From an uncultured Clostridia bacterium (GTDB taxonomy: Bacteria; Bacillota; Clostridia; Peptostreptococcales; Anaerovoracaceae), in NCBI GenBank assembly GCA_946402595.1, contig CAMIWY010000074.1, positions 1 to 7,076 of the forward strand: a stretch of DNA of 7,076 nt, in the 5' to 3' direction. Of this stretch, positions 1-5,499 are shown piece by piece. The first letter of the stretch is position 1. Each line of letters opens with the position of its first letter. The notes below the pieces were generated by a model, which was not told the DNA's origin, searched no databases, and saw only the letters and a program-made list of their open reading frames with translations. The position numbers and the translations under genes are program-made.

Positions 1-540
1 TATCTCATCTTCGGCAGATTCTTCTTCAGAAGCTTTGTTCTTCAAACTTAGTGAAATCAGTATAACTGCGAATGCTGCGCAGAACAGGAGCGAAGCACAT
101 GGTCCGAATGCAAGCTTCCCATCTACAATGGCGCCATCCTTAAGACCGGTAAATCCTGATATCGCATTGCAGATAATTACTATCCACATAACAGCCTTGT
201 AAGTTCTTGCATCTGTTCCTACCCCGAAATATGAATCATTCCTGATGCAGTAGAGTGCATATACCATAACTCCGGTCAGAAGGATGAAGAATAATGTAAG
301 TGTACGTGTCAGCGGGAGTATGTCGAATGCGTTAAAACTCTCTGCCAGCAGCTCAAGCGTCAGCAGGATCACTACTATGAAGAATGCGTATTTGTAGCCT
401 CTGCCTCGTACGAGCTCCTGTCTTTCATCGAAGTTACCTTTCATACCTGCCTTCTTGCTGAACTTCCAGATTACCAAGAATATTATCAGTGCGGTCACTA
501 TACCGAAAGCCAGACCTGCAGCATATTCTGTATTGTTCAT
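1..540 (-). CDS. Small polytopic membrane protein with DERQ motif (3' end beyond window)
   Basis: This reading frame is open for 180 codons from an ATG at 540 to the left edge, so its C-terminus is missing. The start is supported by a GGAGGT ribosome-binding site at 547-552, six bases upstream, and by a near-consensus promoter further back. The protein has about five hydrophobic segments, near residues 9-25, 51-68, 78-98, 115-133 and 148-167. Between the first two is a charged cytoplasmic-looking stretch with FDERQELVRGRGYK (residues 37-50). The visible end, after residue 168, is strongly acidic, so the stop codon may lie just outside the window. I recall similar short membrane proteins with a DERQ motif and an RGxGYKYAFF-like stretch in Firmicutes, often beside small XRE-type regulator genes. 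That is memory of a family, not a search result. A partner regulator would lie left of the window. No enzymatic motif is visible and the function is unknown. Confidence 0.8.
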   Translation of the reverse strand, partial: MNNTEYAAGLAFGIVTALIIFLVIWKFSKKAGMKGNFDERQELVRGRGYKYAFFIVVILLTLELLAESFNAFDILPLTRTLTLFFILLTGVMVYALYCIRNDSYFGVGTDARTYKAVMWIVIICNAISGFTGLKDGAIVDGKLAFGPCASLLFCAAFAVILISLSLKNKASEEESAEDEI

Positions 541-546
541 ATTATT

Positions 547-552
547 ACCTCC
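547..552 (-). promoter_or_regulatory. Ribosome-binding site of the leftmost gene
   Basis: GGAGGT read on the minus strand, six bases before the ATG at 540. It fixes the start of the membrane protein gene. Confidence 0.8.
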
Positions 553-626
553 ATGTTGTCTATGTATCCGATTTATCTGTGATCTGTTTGTAATTCCATT
601 GTCTGTATATGTGGTTTTGTAGCATC

Positions 627-655
627 ATAGTACATCATAAATGTCATAATGTCAA
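627..655 (-). promoter_or_regulatory. Promoter of the leftmost gene (TTGACA, 17 bases, TACTAT)
   Basis: On the minus strand a perfect -35 box TTGACA (655-650) is followed by exactly 17 bases and a -10 box TACTAT (632-627; four of six match TATAAT). Transcription would start near 620, leaving about 80 bases of leader before the ATG at 540. TCATA recurs at 625-629, 635-639 and 644-648, spaced 10 and 9 bases, so it covers the -10 box and spacer on one face of the helix. This could be an operator. The promoter call rests on the boxes and spacing; the operator is inference. Confidence 0.7.
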
Positions 656-949
656 ATATATTTAACATTTTATCAAAAATATTTTCAATTAGGGGTAGAA
701 GTCCGAATCTGATTTCCAAATTCGGTGCTGAATCAGAGAAATAATACACGCCACTGGAAAAGCGAGAAACTGCTTATGCATCTGGGACAGAATTTGCAGC
801 GTTTGTGCCAGGCGCATTTGCACTTAGGACGTCATAAATGCATATATGCCTGATCTGTTGAACGCATCTTGCTGCGGAATTATGATGCAGCTATCAAATC
901 AACCGAAACTGTATCTTCAGGACCGCCGAGCACAGGTGGAAATCAACAG

Positions 950-957
950 AAAGGTGA
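950..957 (+). promoter_or_regulatory. Ribosome-binding site deciding the start at 963
   Basis: AAAGGTGA lies about five bases before the ATG at 963. No comparable site precedes the upstream in-frame ATG at 846, so 963 is the preferred start. The match to the Shine-Dalgarno consensus is moderate. Confidence 0.6.
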
Positions 958-962
958 ATGAA

Positions 963-2777
963 ATGAAAGACAAACAGACTGAAAAGAAGAAAGCCGTAAG
1001 GTTTTTCTCGGTAACGATGCTGATCCTGCTCGTATGCGCGATCTTCATCTGGGGATTCCAGACATCATGGGGCAAGGTCCACATCGAGAGAATCTATCTC
1101 AACTCACAGGACGGTACATCAGTAAGCTCACTGATCTACATTCCTAAGACAGCAACTGATGAGACACCTGCTCCTGTAGCAGTCATCTATCACGGACGTT
1201 CCAACCATGCTCACTCCAATGACACATGGAGCATGGAGCTCGCAAGAAGAGGAATGGTAGTTCTGTCACCGGACCTTCAGGGCGGCGGTGAATCTGACCC
1301 GGATATAGACAGAGGCATTCAGGCTATCACTACAGCCCAGTATGCCAACAGCCTCTCATTTGTACAGAAGGACAGTCTGAACCTGATCGGATACTCTGCA
1401 GGTACAGCTACAGTTCTCCAGACATACGGTGCAATGCCGGATAAGGTCAACAGCGTATGCGAAGTATTCGGACCTTTCATGATGCAGATGGCCGGAGGAT
1501 TCGATTTTGTCGATGCTCACTTCGGACTTATCAAATCTACTGCTGACCAGTATGACTATCACTTTATCGGTGATCCGGATGCATGCCTCAAGGCAACAGG
1601 TGAGATGGCAGGCATCGACGGTCTGCAGCCGAATAAGGATTATCAGAGAAACGGCAAGCTCTTCAGATATGCTGTTATCGACGGAACACTTCACCAGACA
1701 GGTAATATCTCCGGAGCAACCATTGAGGAAATCGTTAAATTCGAGAACGATGTAGTAGAATTCCCGGTTAAGCTTGACAACGGCGACCTCGCATGGCTTC
1801 CGCAGCAGCTTTTCTCAGGAATCGCATGTATCGCAATGATGTTCCTGCTTGCAGCACTTGTCAACCTGCTCATGCAGAACGAGTACTTTGCAAGCGCGGC
1901 GAATCCTGTTCCAAGGGGCGGCACACCGAGAAAGGGCGCCAAGGCATGGTGCATCGACATGCTGTTCTCACTGGTAATCCCGGCACTCATCTTCGTACAT
2001 GTTTCCGCATATACAATCAAGTGGACAGGACTCGGTACCAGATGGACTAAGATCCTTCCGTCCGCTAATCTCAACGGAATCATGGCATGGCTCGTTGTAC
2101 TCGCTCTGATCGGAATCGTAAGAATGATCATCAGAGCAAACAAGGCTAAGAAAGACGGCAAGCCTCTGACACTCGGCGATTATGCTCTCGGCGCAGACGG
2201 AGACACCAAAATCGACTGGAGCAAGGTCGGCAAGAGCTGCCTCATGGCACTGATCGTAGTAATATTCGTATTCACCTGGCTCTGGCTGATTGAGGGATTC
2301 ATGGGAATCAACTATCAGGTATGGAATCTCTCAACATACCTCAAGATGAGCCCGATGAGAATCGTAAGAGCTATCCCTTACTGCCTGATCATCTTCTTCG
2401 TAATGTTCGTCGGCAACATGTCGCAGCGCATCCTTCCTTCAACAGGAAACGAGAAGAAAGATATGTGGAGAGCTGTCATCGTCAATACTGTACTCACAGC
2501 AAGCGCTCTCTTCGTACTGCTGGTAGCTCAGTACGGCGGATCGATGATCATCGGCACAGGCCAGACGATCATCCCTCAGATCGACATCTACGGAACAGGT
2601 CAGAATACAAGCTCGGGCTCTCTCGACTTCGCATTCGGATACTGCTACATGATGGGCGGCACCACAGGCGTGGTGACATACCTCTACAGAAAGTACGGAA
2701 ACATCTGGGTAGGCGTAATCCCTGCAGCAATCTTCGCAGGCATGGTAACACTCTCAGGCTTCACAGTACTCGGATAA
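963..2777 (+). CDS. Membrane-anchored alpha/beta hydrolase with polytopic C-terminal domain
   Basis: A 604-residue protein. A basic N-terminus (KDKQTEKKK) precedes a membrane anchor at about 12-31. An alpha/beta hydrolase domain (about 40-270) follows, with HG at 77-78 for the oxyanion region, the nucleophile elbow GYSAG (143-147, Ser145), and Asp240 and His244 as candidates for the rest of the triad. About eight more membrane segments lie near 281-303, 331-351, 372-391, 425-445, 468-486, 503-522, 556-574 and 581-602. Basic loops (RGGTPRKGAK, RANKAKKDGK, NEKKDMWR, RKYGN) fall on the same side throughout, which places the hydrolase outside the cell by the positive-inside rule. The frame is open back to an ATG at 846. 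I chose 963 because AAAGGTGA lies just upstream and the preceding 39 codons lack this gene's codon bias (ATC, CTC, GCA, AGA). The substrate is unknown; an esterase or peptidase-like activity on lipid or envelope material is possible. Confidence 0.8.
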   Translation: MKDKQTEKKKAVRFFSVTMLILLVCAIFIWGFQTSWGKVHIERIYLNSQDGTSVSSLIYIPKTATDETPAPVAVIYHGRSNHAHSNDTWSMELARRGMVVLSPDLQGGGESDPDIDRGIQAITTAQYANSLSFVQKDSLNLIGYSAGTATVLQTYGAMPDKVNSVCEVFGPFMMQMAGGFDFVDAHFGLIKSTADQYDYHFIGDPDACLKATGEMAGIDGLQPNKDYQRNGKLFRYAVIDGTLHQTGNISGATIEEIVKFENDVVEFPVKLDNGDLAWLPQQLFSGIACIAMMFLLAALVNLLMQNEYFASAANPVPRGGTPRKGAKAWCIDMLFSLVIPALIFVHVSAYTIKWTGLGTRWTKILPSANLNGIMAWLVVLALIGIVRMIIRANKAKKDGKPLTLGDYALGADGDTKIDWSKVGKSCLMALIVVIFVFTWLWLIEGFMGINYQVWNLSTYLKMSPMRIVRAIPYCLIIFFVMFVGNMSQRILPSTGNEKKDMWRAVIVNTVLTASALFVLLVAQYGGSMIIGTGQTIIPQIDIYGTGQNTSSGSLDFAFGYCYMMGGTTGVVTYLYRKYGNIWVGVIPAAIFAGMVTLSGFTVLG

Positions 2778-2840
2778 TACTGACTGAGAATCTGTCAGAT
2801 CAATTAGTAATAGGATCCATAAAATCAAACTCCAACATAG

Positions 2841-2876
2841 AAAAGAGCGGCGCATACATAAATGCCTCGCTCTTTT
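2841..2876 (+). terminator. Hairpin after the membrane hydrolase, probable Rho-independent terminator
   Basis: AAAAGAGCG (2841-2849) pairs perfectly with CGCTCTTTT (2868-2876). Beyond a two-by-two internal loop, GCAT (2852-2855) pairs with ATGC (2862-2865) around a six-base loop. The T-run is the 3' end of the stem itself, followed by CTTC, so the structure is symmetrical and could also work on the other strand. It lies 63 bases after the hydrolase stop and only 36 bases before the next start. It may therefore be a leaky terminator or attenuator, because no clear promoter is visible after it. Confidence 0.7.
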
Positions 2877-2912
2877 CTTCAAAAGCGGCAAAGCCGGGAA
2901 AGGGACATACAA

Positions 2913-3896
2913 ATGCCAACAGTAGTATGCAGTCTGCCTGAATCAAGATTTGAGAAATACAGTGTCAGCTGGCCGGAAGGCTGGAATATTAAATACATTG
3001 AGAGGCCTATAGATGAGAATGGCCTCAGGGAAATGCAGGAGGCGGATTATCTTCTGGTCGACTGCATGGACAGGATAACAAGAGAAATGCTCGAGCCGTG
3101 CAAAAGGCTGAAGATGCTGCATGTAGAAGGCGTTTCATTCAACATGGTCGACATTGAGGGCGCAAAAGAGCTCGGCATTATGGTCTGCAATAACAAGGCT
3201 GTCAACGCAGCCGCAGTTGCGGAGCACTGTGCAGCTCTGATGCTGGCCGGATACAGGAAAGTCGGCTGGATGGATCACAACGTAAGACGCTTCGGATACG
3301 CAAAAGCTAACGAACTATTCGTCGAAAAAGGCGTGCGCGAGGTCGAAGGTTCAACGATCGGAATGATCGGAATGGGTGTCATAGGAAGAGAAGTAGCGAA
3401 GAGACTTGCGCCATGGGGATGCAGGCTTGTTTACACCGACCCTATAAGGATGGACGAGGAACTCGAGAAGGCATACGGACTCGAGTATGTAACGCAGGAA
3501 GAACTCATGAGAGAGTCTGATATAATCAGCATCCACGTACCGGTGCTTACTTCCACGATCAACATGATAAACAGAGAAACACTCAGCGTGATGAAAAACG
3601 ACGTGCTGCTCGTCAACGTCGCAAGGGGAGAAATCGTGAATAATGATGATCTCGCCTGGGCGCTTGAGGCCCATGAGATCGGGTTTGCGGCACTTGACAC
3701 AGTAGCACCTGAACCGATGCCGGATGATCATCCGCTGAGAAATCTCAGACCTGATGCTGATGCAAGAGTGCTGTTCACGACTCATTCTGCCGGAAGAACA
3801 GACCAGGCATTCAAGAGAATGCTTGAATGGGCGATCGCCAGCATGAAGAAGATGGAGAACGGCGAGAGACCGAATAACATAGTCAACGGACTGTGA
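2913..3896 (+). CDS. D-isomer-specific 2-hydroxyacid dehydrogenase, NAD-dependent
   Basis: A 327-residue protein of the usual length for this family, which reversibly reduces 2-keto acids to D-2-hydroxy acids with NADH in the cytoplasm. The Rossmann motif GxGxxG is at 153-158 (GMGVIG), inside a GMIGMGVIGREVAKRL helix. Asp176, at the end of the second strand (VYTDP), indicates preference for NAD over NADP. The three family catalytic residues are present: Arg238 in VNVARGEIVN, Glu267 in DTVAPEP and His291 in THSAGRT. The N-terminal third is the split catalytic domain. The start at 2913 is preferred to the in-frame ATG at 2862 because AAAGGGA (2899-2905) lies seven bases upstream and 2862 falls inside the hairpin. 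The substrate (lactate, glyoxylate, phosphoglycerate or another keto acid) cannot be told from the sequence, and the neighbours give no pathway. Confidence 0.9.
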   Translation: MPTVVCSLPESRFEKYSVSWPEGWNIKYIERPIDENGLREMQEADYLLVDCMDRITREMLEPCKRLKMLHVEGVSFNMVDIEGAKELGIMVCNNKAVNAAAVAEHCAALMLAGYRKVGWMDHNVRRFGYAKANELFVEKGVREVEGSTIGMIGMGVIGREVAKRLAPWGCRLVYTDPIRMDEELEKAYGLEYVTQEELMRESDIISIHVPVLTSTINMINRETLSVMKNDVLLVNVARGEIVNNDDLAWALEAHEIGFAALDTVAPEPMPDDHPLRNLRPDADARVLFTTHSAGRTDQAFKRMLEWAIASMKKMENGERPNNIVNGL

Positions 3897-3902
3897 CAGA
3901 TG

Positions 3903-3937
3903 AAAGGTGGCGCGGGAGAATCGTTGTCACCTTTTTT
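3903..3937 (+). terminator. Rho-independent terminator of the dehydrogenase gene
   Basis: AAAGGTG (3903-3909) pairs with CACCTTT (3928-3934), extended inward by a G-U, a C-G and a G-U pair. The 3' arm ends in a run of six T (3932-3937). It begins only seven bases after the dehydrogenase stop. Its 3' arm overlaps the -35 box and spacer of the next promoter. Confidence 0.8.
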
Positions 3938-3952
3938 CGTTTGATGTATCAT
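3924..3952 (+). promoter_or_regulatory. Promoter of the esterase/metallopeptidase operon (TTGTCA, 17 bases, TATCAT)
   Basis: A -35 box TTGTCA (3924-3929, five of six) and a -10 box TATCAT (3947-3952, five of six) are separated by exactly 17 bases. The T-run of the preceding terminator lies in the spacer. Transcription should start near 3958-3960, essentially at the GGAGG at 3960-3964, giving a leader of only about a dozen bases. Confidence 0.65.
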
Positions 3953-3959
3953 TGTATTC

Positions 3960-3964
3960 GGAGG
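3960..3964 (+). promoter_or_regulatory. Ribosome-binding site deciding the start at 3971
   Basis: GGAGG, followed by AAAG and six bases in total before the ATG at 3971. It rules out the upstream in-frame ATG at 3893, which would overlap the dehydrogenase stop and read through the terminator hairpin. Confidence 0.85.
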
Positions 3965-3970
3965 AAAGAA

Positions 3971-4762
3971 ATGTACAAACACAGGGTTGAAATCAGAGAC
4001 GGCGATGCGCTGATCGTAGGACATCTGTATATTCCGGACGGTGAATCAGACCGCCCGTGCGTTATCATAAGCCACGAATTCGGCGTCGATCAGAACTGGG
4101 AGACCAGGTATGCAACCGAGCTGGCGAAGAGGTCTTATCCTGTGTTCACGTACGATTTTCCCGGCTCCGGAAACGGATGCAGCGAGGGGAGAGATACCCG
4201 CGAAATGAGCATCCTGACTGAGGTCGGGGACCTGATGGCGGTCGTCAGATATCTGAAGCAGCGGCTCAGAGGCAAATCACTGGTGCTTGCCGGCTTCTCG
4301 ATGGGAGGTATGGTCTCAGCTCTTGCCGCAGCAGAGCTGGGAGACGAGATCGCGGGGCTGATCCTCGTATATCCTGCTTTCTCCGCACCTGATGATGCGC
4401 GCATGGGCAAAGCGCTCGGAGGAAAATTTGATCCGCACGATTTGCCTAACGAATTCAGCACAAAAAAGCCGCCGGTAGTTCTGGGCAGAAGGTTCATCGA
4501 AGATGCTTTTGCCGTTGAGGACTGGCTCGACAGGATCGGGAAATACAAAGGACCTGTTCTTCTCATGCACGGAGAAAGTGACAGAGTTGTCCCGGTGATC
4601 TATTCGGAAATGGCTGCCGGAGTTTATGAAAACGTGCGGTTCTTCAGATTCCCTCACGCGGGCCATATGTTCAGGGCTCCGTGGGTCAAGAGCAAAGCGA
4701 TAAACAGGATGATAGTGTTCCTGGCAGAACTGAGACTGCATATGCAGAGCAAGGACGCATGA
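3971..4762 (+). CDS. Alpha/beta hydrolase, cinnamoyl/feruloyl-esterase-like
   Basis: A 263-residue soluble protein with no signal peptide, a single-domain serine hydrolase of normal length. HEFG (35-38) fits the oxyanion-hole loop, GFSMGG (108-113) is the nucleophile elbow with Ser110, HGESDRVVP (200-208) supplies Asp204, and HAGHMF (229-234) supplies His232, so the triad is complete. The order of motifs resembles bacterial cinnamoyl or feruloyl esterases of the Est1E type: an HGF-like loop, a DFPGSG segment at 62-67, an insert of about 60 residues between elbow and acid, then the PVLLMHG strand. That is recalled family knowledge, and related carboxylesterases or peptidases fit almost as well. 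It is the first gene of a two-gene operon with its own promoter. It differs from the large hydrolase at 963 in lacking any membrane segment, and the two do not look like recent duplicates. Confidence 0.85.
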   Translation: MYKHRVEIRDGDALIVGHLYIPDGESDRPCVIISHEFGVDQNWETRYATELAKRSYPVFTYDFPGSGNGCSEGRDTREMSILTEVGDLMAVVRYLKQRLRGKSLVLAGFSMGGMVSALAAAELGDEIAGLILVYPAFSAPDDARMGKALGGKFDPHDLPNEFSTKKPPVVLGRRFIEDAFAVEDWLDRIGKYKGPVLLMHGESDRVVPVIYSEMAAGVYENVRFFRFPHAGHMFRAPWVKSKAINRMIVFLAELRLHMQSKDA

Positions 4763-5136
4763 TAGACATAGATGAATTCCACGAAATACTGAATGAGGTG
4801 TGCGATGAACTGCCTGAGGATTTCTTCAGGGAGCTGCATCAGGGGGTCATACTCGAAGAGGGTGTAAAGATATCCCCGCATGCAAGGCACAATGACCTGA
4901 TAATCCTGGGCGAGTACAGAAGGGCGCGCTACGGGAATCAGATCACGATTTACTATGGCTCGTTTGCAAGATCGTTCCCTTTTTCTGATCGTGAATTCAT
5001 CAGAAGCAAGCTGCGCGAGGTGGTGCGTCACGAGTTCAGGCATCACATGGAGAACCTCAGCGGGATGTACGGAAGGGACTCGCTCGAGTATGAAGACAAA
5101 GTCAGCCTCCATGAATACCTTGCTCAGAATGATTGA
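4759..5136 (+). CDS. Small zincin-type metallopeptidase-like protein
   Basis: A 125-residue protein whose ATG at 4759 overlaps the esterase stop as ATGA, a sign of translational coupling and a shared transcript. The frame is open further upstream inside the esterase gene, but the overlap start matches the usual family length. HEFRH (91-95) is an HExxH zinc-binding motif with Glu92 as candidate general base, followed by His96 and Glu98. Before it are LGEYRR (50-55) and a tyrosine-containing strand ITIYYGSF (62-69). This matches the small minimal-zincin family (Zincin_1, formerly DUF1025), in which an LGLY-like segment and an I-x-x-Y strand precede a C-terminal HExxHH motif. Peptidase activity has not, to my knowledge, been firmly shown for the family. 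No signal peptide or membrane segment is seen. The substrate and the reason for coupling to an esterase are unknown. Confidence 0.8.
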   Translation: MIDIDEFHEILNEVCDELPEDFFRELHQGVILEEGVKISPHARHNDLIILGEYRRARYGNQITIYYGSFARSFPFSDREFIRSKLREVVRHEFRHHMENLSGMYGRDSLEYEDKVSLHEYLAQND

Positions 5137-5153
5137 CGTAATACGTAATATAA

Positions 5154-5204
5154 AAATTGGCGTAAGGACAGGCGGATAATGCCTGCTTACGCCAATTTCT
5201 TTTT
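5154..5204. terminator. Strong bidirectional terminator between convergent genes
   Basis: AAATTGGCGTAAG (5154-5166) pairs perfectly over 13 bases with CTTACGCCAATTT (5186-5198). After a two-base bulge, CAGGC (5169-5173) pairs with GCCTG (5181-5185) around a seven-base loop. On the plus strand it ends in TTTCTTTTT, starting 17 bases after the metallopeptidase stop. On the minus strand the arm continues into TTTTTA, so it can also end the ATPase transcript. Confidence 0.9.
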
Positions 5205-5222
5205 ATTGCTGCGGTATCTGTT

Positions 5223-5330
5223 CGATGCCTGGAGTTTTGCGCTCCTGCATCAACTGCCCGATGCCTTGAGTTTTGCACTCCTGCTGAAACTACTCGATTC
5301 CGAGTACCTTATACTCCTTAGCCTCTACAG
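5223..5330. repeat. Three tandem 36-base repeats across the 3' end of the copper ATPase gene
   Basis: Units at 5223-5258, 5259-5294 and 5295-5330. The first two agree at 29 of 36 positions by hand count. The third, which overlaps the last codons of the ATPase gene, is more diverged. Each unit contains a short inverted repeat: GGAG/CTCC, GAGT/ACTC, and GAGTA/TACTC. On the minus strand, units two and one read in the ATPase frame beyond its stop as ECKTQGIG and ERKTPGIE, echoing the true C-terminus EYKVLGIE with a 12-residue period. Confidence 0.75.
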
Positions 5331-5499
5331 CTTTCTTGAGTACTGCGTCCGCAACGTCAGCGCTGAGAGTTACTACAGCTGAATTTGCCTCGTGGCTTAC
5401 CTCTGCTGACTCTACTCCGTCGAGTGCCTCAAGAGCCTTTTTAACTGTTGCCTCGCAGTGCGGGCACATCATACCTTCGATGTTCATCTTCTTCTGCAT
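5290..5499 (-). CDS. Possible internally initiated copper chaperone (HMA domain of the ATPase)
   Basis: Within the ATPase gene an in-frame ATG at 5499 is preceded by GAGG (5511-5508) with an eight-base spacer, which is ordinary ribosome-binding geometry. Translation from here would give a 69-residue stand-alone HMA protein, MQKKMNIEG onward, with the metal-binding MCPHC at 11-15. That is the size and form of CopZ-type copper chaperones, which carry Cu(I) in the cytoplasm to the ATPase. Its first residues coincide with the end of the hydrophilic linker, exactly where an independent protein would begin. Alternatively the site is a fossil of a separate gene that fused to the ATPase, or chance in an AG-rich linker. 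No direct evidence of expression can be seen. Confidence 0.4.
   Translation of the reverse strand: MQKKMNIEGMMCPHCEATVKKALEALDGVESAEVSHEANSAVVTLSADVADAVLKKAVEAKEYKVLGIE

Larger units (their letters stand above)
541..962. other. Divergent intergenic region with long unexplained leader
   Basis: This 422-base gap separates two divergent genes. The left part (about 541-690) is AT-rich and holds the minus-strand promoter and leader. The right part (about 690-962) is less AT-rich and has no convincing gene. It contains CCGAAT 703-708 pairing with ATTCGG 720-725, TCTGATT 708-714 pairing with AATCAGA 731-737, GCATTT 814-819 pairing with AAATGC 836-841, GCTGC 871-875 pairing with GCAGC 887-891, and the palindrome GCATATATGC at 840-849. 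The first two stems interleave, so they could be alternative hairpins or a pseudoknot. I found no convincing plus-strand promoter; the best guess, TTGCAC 818-823 with CATATA 841-846, is weak. No known riboswitch class was recognised. The region could be a regulatory leader or the remains of an inserted element. Confidence 0.5.

Noticed and set aside
748..830. Cobalamin-type riboswitch, prompted by GCCACTG near 750
   Set aside because: The rest of the conserved core and the expected downstream cobalamin-related gene are absent.
840..849. Perfect ten-base palindrome GCATATATGC as an operator
   Set aside because: A single AT-rich palindrome of this length is common by chance, and no clear promoter lies next to it.
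846..962. In-frame N-terminal extension of the membrane hydrolase from an ATG at 846
   Set aside because: There is no ribosome-binding site before it, codon use differs from the gene, and a plausible ribosome-binding site precedes 963, where a typical basic N-terminus and anchor begin.
1691..2161. Minus-strand frame of 156 codons inside the membrane hydrolase gene
   Set aside because: It is antisense to a well-supported membrane protein, has no start signal and no recognisable motif.
5223..5330. CRISPR-like array suggested by the 36-base period
   Set aside because: The units abut without spacers, diverge from one another, and one of them is ATPase coding sequence.
5179..5382. 67-codon plus-strand frame rich in leucine
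   Set aside because: It starts inside the terminator hairpin, runs antisense to the ATPase 3' end, and its apparent repeat comes from the 36-base DNA repeat.
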